This document shows positions 50,226 through 63,745 of a DNA stretch of 64,000 bases, in pieces; position 1 is the first letter of the stretch; every line of letters begins with the position of its first letter. The DNA comes from Lichenihabitans psoromatis (GTDB lineage Bacteria; Pseudomonadota; Alphaproteobacteria; Rhizobiales; Beijerinckiaceae): the NCBI RefSeq assembly GCF_004323635.1, contig NZ_CP036515.1:3535501-3599500 (forward strand), written 5' to 3'. A program made the translations under genes and the position numbers. The notes under the pieces were generated by a model that was not told the DNA's origin, searched no databases, and saw nothing but the letters and a program-made list of their open reading frames with translations.

Positions 50226-50440
50226 ACGAGGCTGACCGGCAGTGCCGTGTCGCTCGGAGAAGTGCGGAATATGATACCCCTCCCCGGCTGTCAACCCACT
50301 TACGTCGAGGGGTGTGTAAAACCTGCGAAAACCACACACCGGAGACGAGCGATGCATGATGAGCATCGCTCAAGAAAGCCGTTGCAGATGCGATATAAAA
50401 CTCCAAATAGCTTAGCTAAAACAAAGGCAAAGGCGTTCCG

Positions 50441-51166
50441 CTAAAGGCGAGGCCCGCCAAGCCGCCAACGCCGAATCTCCTCCGCCGTTACGATATGGAT
50501 GGCATCTGGCGAGATCCGCTCCGCAAAGGCGATCATGCGAGGATCGGCACCCATCAGCTTCGCATAGGCACTGAGCGACGACACGAATTCGCTCGATCCA
50601 TAGATTCGCTGCCGCTCCATCGCGCCCGATGGATCGCGGACGGCTTCGTCGATCACCATGCGGTGAATACCGAGGCGGCTGACCGGAGGGACGACCCGTC
50701 GTTTGCCTCCGAGAAACGCATAGACGCAGGCCGAATAGCATGAGCCCGGCGTGACCTGCGCGATGTTCGATCCGGGTTCGGCCGTCAGAGCCGCGACGAT
50801 CACGGCCGCGCCGATCTTCCGAAAAGCGCTGCCGAGTTGCATTGCGCCGACGACCGTGCCGCCTGGCGATTGCAGCAGCACCACGGGACGGAGATCTGAG
50901 TCTTTCAGGTGTTCGGACAGGAAGGTGACGAACTGGTCGGCCGTTTCGTTGCTGATTTCGCCATCGGCCACGATCACCTCAGGGCAACTGCCGTGGCACT
51001 GAGTCTCTGTGCCGATCGTCGTCAGCGCGAAACTCATGGGTTCAGCCGCAAGGGCCGCCGCCGCAGGCCAGAGAAGGGCTAAGCACCAACCTAAGACGCT
51101 GATCACGAGCAGGTTGTTGCGATGCCGGCGATGTTCCATTGACGTCGAGCGGGTCGGCCAAGGCAT
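50441..51166 (-). CDS. Exported ClpP-like serine hydrolase homologue
   Basis: A 241-residue protein with an N-terminal signal or anchor helix (LLVISVLGWCLALLWPAAAA) and a ClpP/crotonase-like domain: VVLLQSPGGTVVGAMQLG, then GSCYSACVYAFLGG, where the Ser in the second motif is at the usual nucleophile position, and SRLGIHRM with the likely catalytic His. Periplasmic proteins of this type are widespread in Rhizobiales with unknown targets. The ATG at 51166 is chosen because GGAGGG lies 5 bases upstream; ATG 51139 also gives a signal peptide but has no ribosome site. Confidence 0.75.
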   Translation of the reverse strand: MPWPTRSTSMEHRRHRNNLLVISVLGWCLALLWPAAAALAAEPMSFALTTIGTETQCHGSCPEVIVADGEISNETADQFVTFLSEHLKDSDLRPVVLLQSPGGTVVGAMQLGSAFRKIGAAVIVAALTAEPGSNIAQVTPGSCYSACVYAFLGGKRRVVPPVSRLGIHRMVIDEAVRDPSGAMERQRIYGSSEFVSSLSAYAKLMGADPRMIAFAERISPDAIHIVTAEEIRRWRLGGPRL

Positions 51167-51489
51167 CCGGTCCCTCCAGACGCGATCATTCGTTTCGAAT
51201 CGGCGGTCGATTATGCTGTCCACCTTGAGCTCCGATTGGGCCACCGAGCCGACGGGCACGCGGCCGAACATCCTGGATCACCGCTCTGCTGCAATCGCCA
51301 TGCCGATTTGCAGGCCGCACCGAGACCCACGAGCGATCAAGAATGGCGGAAATCAATGCCAGCGCAAAATGGTTTCGTCGTGTCGGGACTGGGGCCAATT
51401 CGCTCGCTTTGATGTGCGATGCGTCGTGGGACCGAGCGGCGCCAAGGTCCAGGCTTACCGAGCGACGTCTACCTGAAATGGCTGAGATG
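51167..51489. other. Region between the ClpP-like gene and tRNA-Val
   Basis: About 320 bases with no credible coding sequence on either strand and no repeat or terminator that I can defend. It probably contains the promoter of the minus-strand ClpP-like gene. Confidence 0.4.
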
Positions 51490-51565
51490 TGGTGGGCGGT
51501 GACGGGCTCGAACCGCCGACCCTCTCGGTGTAAACGAGATGCTCTACCAACTGAGCTAACCGCCC
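51490..51565 (-). tRNA. tRNA-Val (UAC)
   Basis: A 76-base cloverleaf on the minus strand: acceptor GGGCGGT with ACCGCCC, D-arm GCTCAGTTGGTAGAGC, anticodon TAC in GTTTACAC, T-loop GGTTCGAGCC, encoded CCA at 51490-51492. Confidence 0.96.
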
Positions 51566-51935
51566 TCAGGGTGCCGGGTTCACTCAAAGCTTTGCCGGAC
51601 GATTGGGTTCTAAGCGCATCGGGTCCGGCTCGCAAGCCCATGGAGGCGTCCCCGCTCCGATCCCGCGGCTGGTGGGTGGGGCACGTCGCGCTCAGCGGTT
51701 GCGGATCCGTCCTCTCATCGGCCACGACGCCTGTCGCGCCAGCGCGGCGCCTTCGCTCGTTCCAAGGCTCCCCGTAAACGGTGTAAGCGACAAGACAAGA
51801 GGACTGGCAAACAGCCGGGAAGCCGCAATCGAATCACGACCTCCGACGAGGCGACGACGGCACGAAAAAGCCGCGACCCTCATCGGATCGCGGCTTTCGT
51901 GGTGACGCTTCTAGCAGTGACTCAGATACCGTCGC
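51566..51935. other. Region between tRNA-Val and lon
   Basis: About 370 bases holding the lon terminator (51865-51897) and otherwise nothing coding that I can support. In many related genomes a gene for the HU nucleoid protein follows lon here; no HU-like sequence is visible. Confidence 0.5.
51865..51897 (-). terminator. Intrinsic terminator of lon
   Basis: AAAGCCGCGA and TCGCGGCTTT form a 10-base-pair stem, followed on the minus strand by a T run (from AAAAA at 51865-51869). It lies about 40 bases past the lon stop and in the right orientation. Confidence 0.85.
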
Positions 51936-54362
<2,427 letters not shown>

Positions 54363-54584
54363 GATTCATCCTAACGATGTGTGGCCACGCTGACGCTATT
54401 AAGCCGTTTCGTGTGGCCCAGCGATCCCGGTTCGTCCGGTCGCTGCCGCCGGAGGCCGTGCAACGCACCCCCAGCTTGGGATAGCGCGGCCGCTTCAAAC
54501 TGTGGCCCGGCGCCAACACCGAAGTGGCGGTGTGGCTGAGTAAATTCAAGAAGTCGATCGGTTCTCTGGAGTAATAAAGCAGGA

Positions 54585-54612
54585 AACGGGCCAGAGTGTC
54601 CTCTGGCCCGTT
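54585..54612 (-). terminator. Terminator hairpin after clpX
   Basis: AACGGGCCAGAG and CTCTGGCCCGTT form a perfect 12-base-pair stem around a 4-base loop, 9 bases past the clpX stop. The following minus-strand bases are T-rich but broken, so termination may be partial. Confidence 0.75.
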
Positions 54613-54620
54613 CGCGATCC

Positions 54621-55889
54621 TTAGGCGCTGGCTCCAGCCTTTTCGGCGCCACGCTCTGAATAGATGTAAAGCGGGCGCGCTTTACCCTCCACGACCTCCG
54701 GTCCGATCACGACCTGTTCGACCCCGTCGAGACCCGGCAGCTCGTACATCGTGTCGAGCAGGATGCCTTCCATGATCGAGCGCAACCCGCGGGCGCCGGT
54801 GCGGCGTTCGATCGCCTTCTTGGCCACCACATTGAGCGCTTCGTCCTGGAAGGTCAGCTCCGTGCTCTCCATCTCGAACAGGCGCTGATACTGCTTGACC
54901 AGCGCATTCTTCGGTTCCGTCAGGATCTTCTTAAGTGCATCCTCATCGAGATCTTCGAGCGTCGCGATGACCGGTAGGCGGCCGACGAACTCGGGGATCA
55001 GGCCGAACTTCAACAAATCCTCCGGCTCGACCTTGCTGAAAATCTCGCCGGTGCGCCGATCGTCAGGAGATTGCACCTTCGCCGCAAAGCCAATCGATGT
55101 GCCGCGTCCACGCGCCGAAATAATCCGCTCAAGGCCGGCGAAAGCGCCGCCGCAGATGAACAGAATGTTGGTCGTGTCGACCTGGAGGAACTCCTGCTGC
55201 GGGTGCTTTCGGCCGCCCTGCGGCGGGACCGAGGCGACCGTGCCCTCCATGATCTTGAGAAGAGCCTGCTGGACGCCCTCACCCGACACGTCACGTGTGA
55301 TCGAGGGATTGTCCGACTTCCGGGAAATCTTGTCGATCTCGTCAATATAGACGATGCCGCGTTGCGCACGCTCGACATTATAATCGGACGCCTGCAGCAG
55401 CTTGAGGATGATGTTCTCGACATCTTCGCCGACATAACCGGCTTCGGTCAGCGTCGTCGCATCCGCCATCGTGAACGGCACATCGAGGATCCGCGCGAGC
55501 GTCTGTGCCAACAACGTCTTGCCCGACCCGGTCGGCCCGATCAGCAGGATGTTTGATTTCGCCAGTTCGACATCGTTATGCTTCGTCGCGTGGTTCAACC
55601 GCTTATAATGGTTGTGCACCGCCACGGACAGCACGCGCTTGGCCTGCGGCTGCCCAATCACATAATCGTCGAGGACCTTGGAAATCTCCTTCGGGGTCGG
55701 AATTCCATCGCGGCGATTGACCAGCGACGACTTGTTCTCCTCCCGGATGATGTCCATGCACAATTCGACGCATTCGTCGCAGATGAACACCGTTGGGCCA
55801 GCGATCAGTTTGCGAACCTCGTGCTGGCTTTTTCCGCAGAAGGAGCAGTACAGCGTGTTCTTGGAATCGCTGCCGCCGGCTTTGCTCAT
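54621..55889 (-). CDS. clpX: ATP-dependent Clp protease ATP-binding subunit ClpX
   Basis: Unfoldase that feeds substrates to ClpP. The 422-residue protein has the N-terminal zinc domain (Cys15, Cys18, Cys37, Cys40), Walker A GPTGSGKT, Walker [10 protein letters not shown], pore loop GYVGED, and sensor region at the C-terminus. ATG 55889 with GGAG upstream matches the family N-terminus. A 286-base gap to clpP leaves room for its own promoter. Confidence 0.97.
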   Translation of the reverse strand: MSKAGGSDSKNTLYCSFCGKSQHEVRKLIAGPTVFICDECVELCMDIIREENKSSLVNRRDGIPTPKEISKVLDDYVIGQPQAKRVLSVAVHNHYKRLNHATKHNDVELAKSNILLIGPTGSGKTLLAQTLARILDVPFTMADATTLTEAGYVGEDVENIILKLLQASDYNVERAQRGIVYIDEIDKISRKSDNPSITRDVSGEGVQQALLKIMEGTVASVPPQGGRKHPQQEFLQVDTTNILFICGGAFAGLERIISARGRGTSIGFAAKVQSPDDRRTGEIFSKVEPEDLLKFGLIPEFVGRLPVIATLEDLDEDALKKILTEPKNALVKQYQRLFEMESTELTFQDEALNVVAKKAIERRTGARGLRSIMEGILLDTMYELPGLDGVEQVVIGPEVVEGKARPLYIYSERGAEKAGASA

Positions 55890-56175
55890 TGTAGTCTCCG
55901 TTAGGATCGACGTCCTGACAGGGATGTCGATCATCTCAAGAAGTTAAGGGCGCTGCGCTAACAAACCGTAGCTGATGCAGACCCAACAGGACACGAGCCG
56001 GGATTCGTGCTAATATCGTTCGAGGTTGGCTTCATAAACAAAGACGTGGTCGATCCGATATGTGACCACGACGCGGCCGCGAGAGCAAGTTAACCCATCG
56101 CCACCGGTCGCTGACCTGCTTCGCGTCACATGGCCGCAACATCTTCATGACGATCATGCGACGGCGGCTGAAGCG

Positions 56176-56808
56176 TTATCGGGCGTCGCCGGTCTCTTCG
56201 ACTCGCTTCGACTCGACCCGATCAACGATCCCGAAATCACGGGCTTCTTCGGCCGTCATGAAGTGATCGCGATCCAGCGTGTTCTCGATCGTGTCATAGT
56301 CTCGTCCCGTATGCTTCACGTAGATCTCGTTCAGCCGGCGCTTGATCTTCATGATGTCTTCGGCGTGTCGCAAAATATCCGAGGCTTGTCCTTGGAAGCC
56401 GCCCGAGGGCTGATGCACCATCACACGAGCGTTGGGGAGCGCAAAGCGCATGCCAGTCTCACCTGCGGCGAGCAGCAGCGACCCCATCGACGCTGCCTGC
56501 CCGATGCAGAGCGTCGAAACCTTCGGCCGAATGAACTGCATCGTGTCGTAAATTGCGAGCCCAGCGGTCACGACTCCGCCGGGAGAGTTGATGTAAAGCG
56601 AAATCTCTTTCTTGGGGTTTTCGGACTCGAGGAACAACAACTGGGCAATCACGACTGACGCCATATTGTCCTCGACCTGACCCGTCAGGAAGATGATGCG
56701 CTCGCGCAGCAAGCGGGAGTAGATGTCGAATCCACGCTCGCCCCGGCTCGTGTTTTCGATGACTTGCGGGATGAGATATTGGGCGTAGACGTCGCGGGGG
56801 TCTCTCAT
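56176..56808 (-). CDS. clpP: ATP-dependent Clp protease proteolytic subunit ClpP
   Basis: The tetradecameric serine peptidase of ClpXP/ClpAP. The 210-residue protein has [11 protein letters not shown], the nucleophile in [11 protein letters not shown], catalytic His in VMVHQPSGG, and a conserved Asp later in the helix. ATG 56808 ([14 protein letters not shown]) is chosen with AAGGA upstream; a 28-codon extension in frame is not family-like. Confidence 0.97.
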   Translation of the reverse strand: MRDPRDVYAQYLIPQVIENTSRGERGFDIYSRLLRERIIFLTGQVEDNMASVVIAQLLFLESENPKKEISLYINSPGGVVTAGLAIYDTMQFIRPKVSTLCIGQAASMGSLLLAAGETGMRFALPNARVMVHQPSGGFQGQASDILRHAEDIMKIKRRLNEIYVKHTGRDYDTIENTLDRDHFMTAEEARDFGIVDRVESKRVEETGDAR

Positions 56809-56903
56809 TCCAATCAGGTCCTTGGTCGGCGCGTGCGGCGCAATACTCGTTTCGTCAATGTATGTGCTGGGATGGCGAGCGCAACCCAGCACTATGAGAA
56901 CGC

Positions 56904-58340
56904 TTAGCCGCGCGCGTCGTCATTCTCATCGGAGGATGCCTCGGGAGCGTCCTCAGTCCAGGCGTCGGATCGCGGCAGAGCCATCGCATTATCGCCTGCC
57001 TCGACCTTGAACAACTCTTCGCGCGAGACAGTCCGGTCCGTGACTTTCGCCTGGGTCACGATGTAGTCGACCACCTTCTCCTCGAACAGCGGCGCGCGGA
57101 TCTCGGCAAGCGCCTGCGGGGTCTTGCGGTAGAACTCCCAGACTTCCTTCTCCTGGCCCGGATATTGGCGGACCATTTCGACCAAAGCCTTGGTGATCTC
57201 GTCGTCGCCAACCTTCACGCCCGTGCTCTCGCCGACTTCGGCGAGGACGAGACCCAGGCGCACGCGACGTTCCGCGATGCGACGGTATTCGGCCTTCGCG
57301 TCGTCTTCCGTCGTATCGTCATCGGCAAAGGACCGGCCGGACTTCTGCTGCTCGTCCGAAACCTGCCGCCAGATGTTCGCAAACTCCTGCTCGACGAGGC
57401 CCTGCGGGAGATCGAATGAATATCGCTTGTCGAGTTGGTCGAGCAACGCGCGCTTCAACTTGTCGCGCGAGGCCTTGGAGAATTCATCCTCCATGCGGGA
57501 GCGCACGGCCGTCTTCAGGCCATCAAGATCGTCGAAACCGAAGTTCTTGGCAAAATCGTCGTCGATCTTCAGCTCGCCCGGAGCCGCAATGGACTTGACG
57601 GTGACGTCGAAGGTCGCGGCCTGCCCAGCAAGCTGCGCCGACAGGTAGTTTTCAGGGAAGCTGAGCGCCACCTTCCGCTCCTCGCCGAGCTTCGCCCCGA
57701 CGAGTTGCGCCTCGAAACCGGGAATGAAGCTGTCGGAGCCGAGGATGACGTCGATGTCCTTACCGGCGCCCCCCTCAAAGACTTCGTCCTTGATCTTGCC
57801 TTCAAAATCGATCGTCAGCTTGTCGCCGTTTTCGGCGGTGGCGTCATCGCCTTCCTTCGGCGTGAAGACACGGTTTTGGTCGGCCATGCGCTCCATCGAC
57901 TTGGTGACCTCGGCCTCATCGACCTCGGCAACGAGCCGCTCGATCTCGATGGTCTCGAAGGTACCCGTCTCAAACTTCGGCAGGGTCTCGACCGCGACCG
58001 TGAACGAGAGGTCGCCTTCGGCCTCCATCGCACGCTCGACCTCGGCCTGATCGCTCGCGAGATCGATCTTCGGCTCCATCGCAAGTCGGAGACCATTGTC
58101 CTCGACGATCTTGCGGTTGGCTTCATTGACGGCATTCTGCACGACTTCGCTCATCACTGAGCGACCGTAGACGCGCTTCAGATGCGCCATCGGCACTTTG
58201 CCGGGACGAAAACCGTTGATCTTGACCTTGTCTCTCATGCCGGCGAGTTCGCCTTCGAGCCGCGACGCAAGATCTGCGGCCGGGAGGACGACCTTATATT
58301 CGCGCTTGAGGCCCTGGCTGCTGACTTCGGTGACCTGCAT
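56904..58340 (-). CDS. tig: Trigger factor
   Basis: Ribosome-bound chaperone and peptidyl-prolyl isomerase. The 478-residue protein has the ribosome-docking motif in the N-domain ([18 protein letters not shown]), the FKBP-type domain from about residue 165 ([12 protein letters not shown]), and the long helical C-domain. The acidic tail ending [10 protein letters not shown] is lineage-specific. First of the tig-clpP-clpX-lon series. Confidence 0.97.
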   Translation of the reverse strand: MQVTEVSSQGLKREYKVVLPAADLASRLEGELAGMRDKVKINGFRPGKVPMAHLKRVYGRSVMSEVVQNAVNEANRKIVEDNGLRLAMEPKIDLASDQAEVERAMEAEGDLSFTVAVETLPKFETGTFETIEIERLVAEVDEAEVTKSMERMADQNRVFTPKEGDDATAENGDKLTIDFEGKIKDEVFEGGAGKDIDVILGSDSFIPGFEAQLVGAKLGEERKVALSFPENYLSAQLAGQAATFDVTVKSIAAPGELKIDDDFAKNFGFDDLDGLKTAVRSRMEDEFSKASRDKLKRALLDQLDKRYSFDLPQGLVEQEFANIWRQVSDEQQKSGRSFADDDTTEDDAKAEYRRIAERRVRLGLVLAEVGESTGVKVGDDEITKALVEMVRQYPGQEKEVWEFYRKTPQALAEIRAPLFEEKVVDYIVTQAKVTDRTVSREELFKVEAGDNAMALPRSDAWTEDAPEASSDENDDARG

Positions 58341-58454
58341 CTAACTCTAGCCTCTTCGTTCCGTATCGCCGCTTGCGCCGGCGATCGTTCGCGTCGCGCA
58401 GCATCATCAATCGTATGGGGCTTGCGCCGCCGGTTCCCATGTCAAACAGCTAGT

Positions 58455-58540
58455 TGGTGCGGGCGGAGGGACTCGAACCCCCACGATGATGAGTCACCGG
58501 AACCTAAATCCGGCGCGTCTACCAGTTCCGCCACGCCCGC
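58455..58540 (-). tRNA. tRNA-Leu (UAG)
   Basis: An 86-base type II tRNA on the minus strand with a long variable arm (GGTGACTCATCATCG region), acceptor GCGGGCG with CGCCCGC, anticodon TAG in ATTTAGGT, T-loop GGTTCGAGTC, and encoded CCA at 58455-58457. Confidence 0.95.
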
Positions 58541-58671
58541 TTCCGTCGGAAGCCGTCTCGACAAGAGGGGTCTCTTATCACGCGACGCTGGAGATGCAGC
58601 AAAAATCTAACTCGCCGCCGGCCTCCCCCCGTGCTGATGATGGTTTGGCCATCAACCGGAACCGAGAAACC

Positions 58672-60036
58672 GTGTCCCATTTCAGCAAACGATCGCTTTT
58701 GATGTCCCTGGCGGGCGCTGTCGCAGCCCTAGTGGCGGGCCGGAGCGGGTCGAGAGCCCAGGCTAATTTAACCAGCGCCACAGGTGGCGTGATACTTAAG
58801 CCGGACGCCGTCACCCGCCTCGATGCCCGTGCCGCGCCGGCCCACATGCCAGGGCTCGCCGGATCGCCCCAAATGATCGCGCTCGATGGAACCGTTCACG
58901 GCCCTGTGCTCCGAATCAAAAAGGGCGAGCCGCTTGCGGTGATGCTGACGAACCATACCGACCAGCCTATGACGCTGCAGTGGCACGGCATGTGCTGCCC
59001 CAATGCGGTCGACGGACTGATTGGCCTCGATGCTCCAGCCATCGCGCCTGGTGCTGGCGCGTCAATTCGCTTCACCCCGATCGATAGCGGCCTGTCGTGG
59101 TTTCACGCCGCGATGGTTCCCAATCGGACCAACCAGACGGCGCATGGTGTCAGGGGCGTCCTGATCGTCGACGAAGAACAGCCGCCGACGGTGGATCGCG
59201 ATTTCCTGGTGTTTCTCGCCGATTGGCCGACGCCCGGCGGCGCTCAAGTGCTCATCAACGGCGGCGGTTTGCCCGAAAATGTCACCATGGCGCCGGGCAG
59301 CCGCTTGCGACTGCGCGTGGTCAACGGCTCGACCTCGCTCATCATGTTGGTCGCGATCGAGGGCGCGCGGCCGTTCATCGTCGCCATCGATGGGCAGCCG
59401 TCGGAATTGTTCGAGCCGGTGAAGGACATGGTGCCGATCGGCCCTGGCGCGCGCTTCGAGTTCATGCTCGACGTCCCCCGCACAAGCGGAGCGACCATGC
59501 GGTTGACCCTTCGCGGCACCGAGCGCGTCGAGGGTGTGCTCGAGCATGATCGCCCTGTCCTCGAGGTGCGAACGGAGGGCCCTGTGCGGGACCAACTCCC
59601 GCCGATCGTGGCCTTGCCCCGTAACCCGCGCCTGCCACCCGCCATTCCGCTTGAACGATCGGTGCGCGCCGATCTCGCGATGGAACAGGTCCCCGCAAGT
59701 CCTGGAAAAGCCCGTTGGCGGCTGAACGGCACGGCGACGCTGGACCTGCCGGCCCATCCGTTGCTGACCGTGAAGCGCGGCGGCACGGTCACGCTCGGGT
59801 TTGCCAATCGGTCGTCCGAGTCCATCGCGCTTCGGGTGCATGGCCACGTCATGCGGCTGCTGCACAGCAAGGATGATGGCTGGGAACCCTATTGGCGCGA
59901 TTCGGTTTTGCTGCCGCCGCAAACGAGCAATCACGTGGCATTCGTGGCGGATAATCCGGGCAAGTGGATGATCGAGTCGGCGATCTACGATCAAGCCGCC
60001 TTCGGTTTGCGCCATTGGTTCGAGGTGACGGCCTAA
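58672..60036 (+). CDS. Multicopper-oxidase-fold protein without recognisable copper ligands
   Basis: A 454-residue exported cupredoxin-repeat protein. The start GTG 58672 gives a signal peptide with a Lys-Arg pair before the hydrophobic run (FSKRSLLMSL), perhaps a weak Tat signal. Fold landmarks are clear, but the ligand motifs are altered. HWHG is QWHG (103-106) and HSH is HAA (145-147). The HCHxxxH block near Trp432 reads ESAIYDQ. Only His390-Gly-His392 remains. E. coli FtsP/SufI likewise lacks copper and aids division, so a structural role is likelier than oxidation. An ATG at 58702 is an alternative start. Its last 4 bases overlap nnr. Confidence 0.8.
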   Translation: MSHFSKRSLLMSLAGAVAALVAGRSGSRAQANLTSATGGVILKPDAVTRLDARAAPAHMPGLAGSPQMIALDGTVHGPVLRIKKGEPLAVMLTNHTDQPMTLQWHGMCCPNAVDGLIGLDAPAIAPGAGASIRFTPIDSGLSWFHAAMVPNRTNQTAHGVRGVLIVDEEQPPTVDRDFLVFLADWPTPGGAQVLINGGGLPENVTMAPGSRLRLRVVNGSTSLIMLVAIEGARPFIVAIDGQPSELFEPVKDMVPIGPGARFEFMLDVPRTSGATMRLTLRGTERVEGVLEHDRPVLEVRTEGPVRDQLPPIVALPRNPRLPPAIPLERSVRADLAMEQVPASPGKARWRLNGTATLDLPAHPLLTVKRGGTVTLGFANRSSESIALRVHGHVMRLLHSKDDGWEPYWRDSVLLPPQTSNHVAFVADNPGKWMIESAIYDQAAFGLRHWFEVTA

Positions 60037-61571
60037 ATCGTTGTTCGGGTCGTCCGATGCAGTGCCGCCAGTACGGGCGGCAGCGCGTCGGGGAGATCCT
60101 CGGCGATCAGGCCGATTCCGACATGCCGAGCCGCCGCCGCATGGAGATAGACAGCGGCGCTCGCGGCCTCGAAGGCTGGCATGCCCTGCCCCAGCAACCC
60201 GCACACCAGTCCAGATAGGACATCGCCGGACCCGGCGGTCGCAAGCCACGGCGCGTCCGCTTCGGCGATCGACGCTCGGCCGTTCGGTTCCGCCACGACC
60301 GTATCGGCGCCCTTCAGCAGCATGGTGGCCCCAAGGCGCGCCGCGCCGGCCCGCGCTCGCTCCAGCCGAGACCCGGACGGACCATCCGCCCCGAACAGCT
60401 TGGCGAATTCCCCATCGTGCGGCGTCACGACAACCGGACCCGGCGCCGTCAGGATCAGGGCCCGCAGCGCCGCGCTGTCATCTGCAAAGCTGGTCAGTGC
60501 GTCGGCGTCGAGAACCACGGACCGGAGCGGATCTGTTGGGTGCTTGGGCGCTAACGCGCGTTCGACCAGCGCACGCGTTTGTGCGCCGACGCCGAGACCT
60601 GGGCCGAGCACGACCGCATTCTTGCGGGTGTCAGCCAAGAGGCTCGTCAGATCGTCGGCGGCGTCGCAGGCTTTCAGCATGATGGCGGTCAGGTGAGCCG
60701 CATTGACGCTCAAAGCTTCGGTCGGCGATGCGACCGTCACCAGCCCGGCGCCGACCCGAAGGGCGGCCCGCGCGCTCATCCGCGCCGCCCCCGTCGTCGT
60801 CGCGCCGCCACTCAGCACCAGCGCATGGCCCCGCGTATATTTGTGTCCCTCGGTGGTCGGCCACGGGTAATGGTCGATCCAGAGATCGGGGCCATTGACG
60901 AAGGCTTGCGGCGCGATCGTCGAAAGCACGACCGCGTCGATCCCGATGTCGGCGAGAATTCGCGTGCCGCATCGGCCGCGTCCTGGCAGCAGCAGATGGC
61001 CGGGCTTGTAGCGGAAGAACGTCACCGTGACGGCAGCCTGGATGGCCGGACCTTCGCCGTGAGTGCCGCGATTGCCGTCGAGGCCGGAAGGGACGTCGAT
61101 CGCGAGAACCGGAATCCGGCTCGCGTTGACGCGATCGACCAAAGCAGCGGCTTCCCCGTCTAAAGGTCGAGACAGGCCCGCGCCGAACAGACCATCGACG
61201 ATCAGGTCGACCTGATCGAAAGATGCAACGGACGCCGCTTCGACCGGTTCGTGCCATGCCGCGAGGGCCGCCGCCGCATCCCCGCCAAGCCGCCCAGGGT
61301 CGCCGAGAAGCGCCAGTCGCACGCGGTGGCCGCTGCGAACCAGGCCTCCTGCCGCGACGATCCCATCGCCGCCATTGTTGCCGGGGCCGCATAACACGAG
61401 GATGCGCAAAGACGCCCCGCCCAGCATCGTCTCACAAGCCGCCGCCACGGCTGCGCCCGCGCGGTCCATCAAGATCGAGCCCGGAACGCCGCGTTGCGCC
61501 ATGAGGCGGTCGGCCCGCGCCATCTCGTCGGTCGTTAGAAGCTCGCCTGTGCCGCGCCGATCAGGGTGCAT
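60033..61571 (-). CDS. nnr: Bifunctional NAD(P)H-hydrate epimerase / ADP-dependent dehydratase
   Basis: Repairs hydrated NADH and NADPH: the N-terminal YjeF domain epimerises, and the C-terminal kinase-like domain dehydrates with ADP. The 512-residue fusion has CGPGNNGGDG (residues about 60-70), PSGLDGNRG, the second domain's VVTPHDGEFAKLFG, and GSGDVLSGLVCGLL. Minus strand; converges with the cupredoxin gene with a 4-base overlap at the stops. Confidence 0.94.
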   Translation of the reverse strand: MHPDRRGTGELLTTDEMARADRLMAQRGVPGSILMDRAGAAVAAACETMLGGASLRILVLCGPGNNGGDGIVAAGGLVRSGHRVRLALLGDPGRLGGDAAAALAAWHEPVEAASVASFDQVDLIVDGLFGAGLSRPLDGEAAALVDRVNASRIPVLAIDVPSGLDGNRGTHGEGPAIQAAVTVTFFRYKPGHLLLPGRGRCGTRILADIGIDAVVLSTIAPQAFVNGPDLWIDHYPWPTTEGHKYTRGHALVLSGGATTTGAARMSARAALRVGAGLVTVASPTEALSVNAAHLTAIMLKACDAADDLTSLLADTRKNAVVLGPGLGVGAQTRALVERALAPKHPTDPLRSVVLDADALTSFADDSAALRALILTAPGPVVVTPHDGEFAKLFGADGPSGSRLERARAGAARLGATMLLKGADTVVAEPNGRASIAEADAPWLATAGSGDVLSGLVCGLLGQGMPAFEAASAAVYLHAAAARHVGIGLIAEDLPDALPPVLAALHRTTRTTI

Positions 61572-61738
61572 CGGAGGTTCCTTGTACCGGGGGATCTAGT
61601 TCGCTCGACAGTGCTCTCGGTGGTCAGCAGTGTCTTAATTGCCTAATAGTTGAGCGGTATGCGTAGAACGATGGCATAAACGAAGATCGCAAACCATACG
61701 TGTCGGATAGCGTGGACGCTGTCCTCGAAGCTGCTTTA

Positions 61739-61754
61739 TGGCACGTCGCATGCT
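61739..61754 (+). promoter_or_regulatory. Sigma-54 promoter of glnB
   Basis: TGGCACGTCGCATGCT matches the -24/-12 consensus (TGGCACG, four bases, TTGCW) except ATGC for TTGC, with the essential GG and GC exactly 12 bases apart. Transcription should start near 61765, 67 bases before glnB. NtrC control under nitrogen limitation is the known pattern for glnB-glnA in this class; I could not define NtrC sites upstream. Confidence 0.75.
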
Positions 61755-61819
61755 AATGAGAGTTGACTGCAATGCCCGTGACGCGTTGTCGTTGGACGCA
61801 AAGCTTCTCCTACGCCTGA

Positions 61820-62170
<351 letters not shown>

Positions 62171-62246
62171 TCCACTTGGCTGAACGTTACCACGACCGCT
62201 CCAGCGGTTCGTGCGCGTGTACTTGTGATGAATAGAAAGGACCGAC

Positions 62247-63656
62247 ATGAAGACCGCCCAGGATGTCCTCAAGGCGATCAAGGACAATGATGTCAAATAC
62301 GTCGATTTCCGCTTCACCGACCCGCGCGGCAAGTGGCAGCATGTGACGTTCGACATCAGCATCGTCGACGAGGACGCATTTTCGGAAGGCATCATGTTCG
62401 ACGGATCGTCGATCGCTGGTTGGAAGGCGATCAACGAGTCTGACATGACGTTGATGCCGGATCCGGAAACGGCCTGTATGGACCCGTTCTTCTCGGCCTC
62501 GACGATGTCGATCATCTGCGACGTGCTCGAGCCCGCAACCGGAGAGCCCTATGGCCGCGATCCGCGCGGAATCGCCAAGAAGGCCGAAGCCTTCCTGAAG
62601 TCGAGCGGCGTGGGTGACACGATCTTTGTCGGTCCGGAAGCCGAGTTCTTCGTGTTCGACGATGTACGCTTCAAGTCGGATCCCTACAACACGGGCTTCA
62701 TCCTCGATTCGATCGAATTGCCGAGCAACGGCGACACGGCTTACGAGGGCGGCAACCTCGGCCATCGCATCCGCACCAAGGGCGGCTACTTCCCGGTCCC
62801 GCCGATGGATTCGGCTCAGGATATGCGCGGTGAAATGCTGGCCTCCATGGCGTCGATGGGCGTCAAGGTCGAAAAGCACCATCACGAAGTCGCTTCGGCA
62901 CAGCACGAGCTGGGCATGAAGTTCGACAAGATGACGCTGATGGCCGACGGCATGCAGATCTACAAATATTGCATCCATCAGGTCGCCAACAGCTACGGCA
63001 AGTCGGCCACCTTCATGCCGAAGCCGGTCTTCGGCGATAACGGCTCGGGCATGCACGTGCACATGTCCATCTGGAAAGATGGCAAGCCGGTCTTCGCAGG
63101 CGACAAATATGCCGATCTGTCCGAAACCTGCCTGTTCTACATCGGCGGCATCATCAAGCATGCCAAGGCGCTGAACGCCTTCACGAACCCGTCGACGAAC
63201 TCCTACAAGCGTCTCGTCCCGGGCTACGAGGCACCGGTGCTGCTGGCTTATTCGGCCCGCAACCGGTCGGCATCCTGCCGCATTCCGTATACGTCGAACC
63301 CCAAGGCCAAGCGCGTCGAAATCCGTTTTCCGGATCCGACAGCGAACCCCTATCTCGCTTTCGCGGCCATGCTGATGGCCGGCCTCGACGGCATCGCCAA
63401 CAAGATCCATCCCGGCGATGCGATGGACAAGGATCTTTACGATCTGCCTCCGGCAGAGTTGAAGCAGATCCCGACCGTTTGCGGCTCGTTGCGCGAAGCA
63501 CTCGAGAGCCTCGACAAGGACCGTGAGTTCCTCAAGGCGGGTGGCGTGTTCCCGGACGACTTCATCGATTCCTGGATCGAATTGAAGATGACCGAAGTGA
63601 TGCGTTACGAAATGACCCCGCATCCGGTTGAATTCGACATGTACTATTCGTACTGA
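62247..63656 (+). CDS. glnA: Glutamine synthetase type I
   Basis: Makes glutamine from glutamate, ammonia and ATP; the entry of ammonium assimilation. The 469-residue GSI-beta enzyme has the metal and substrate motifs [21 protein letters not shown], and [12 protein letters not shown]. The adenylylation site Tyr lies in [10 protein letters not shown] near residue 397. It is cotranscribed with glnB and ends before a strong terminator. Confidence 0.97.
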   Translation: MKTAQDVLKAIKDNDVKYVDFRFTDPRGKWQHVTFDISIVDEDAFSEGIMFDGSSIAGWKAINESDMTLMPDPETACMDPFFSASTMSIICDVLEPATGEPYGRDPRGIAKKAEAFLKSSGVGDTIFVGPEAEFFVFDDVRFKSDPYNTGFILDSIELPSNGDTAYEGGNLGHRIRTKGGYFPVPPMDSAQDMRGEMLASMASMGVKVEKHHHEVASAQHELGMKFDKMTLMADGMQIYKYCIHQVANSYGKSATFMPKPVFGDNGSGMHVHMSIWKDGKPVFAGDKYADLSETCLFYIGGIIKHAKALNAFTNPSTNSYKRLVPGYEAPVLLAYSARNRSASCRIPYTSNPKAKRVEIRFPDPTANPYLAFAAMLMAGLDGIANKIHPGDAMDKDLYDLPPAELKQIPTVCGSLREALESLDKDREFLKAGGVFPDDFIDSWIELKMTEVMRYEMTPHPVEFDMYYSY

Positions 63657-63677
63657 GAGCGAACCGACGCAGTGTTG

Positions 63678-63704
63678 AAAAGCGGCCTTCGGGCCGCTTT
63701 TTTT
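63678..63704 (+). terminator. Intrinsic terminator of glnBA
   Basis: AAAGCGGCC and GGCCGCTTT form the stem around a short loop, followed by a run of T (63698-63704), 20 bases past the glnA stop. Confidence 0.9.
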
Positions 63705-63745
63705 ATGCTGGATCGTCCCCGCTGGTTGGAGCGTCAAAAGTAGCC

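Noticed and set aside
56045..56070. CGTGGTC/GACCACG inverted repeat between clpX and clpP as a terminator
   Set aside because: No T-tract on either strand and loop of 12 bases; could be a regulator site, but nothing supports it further.
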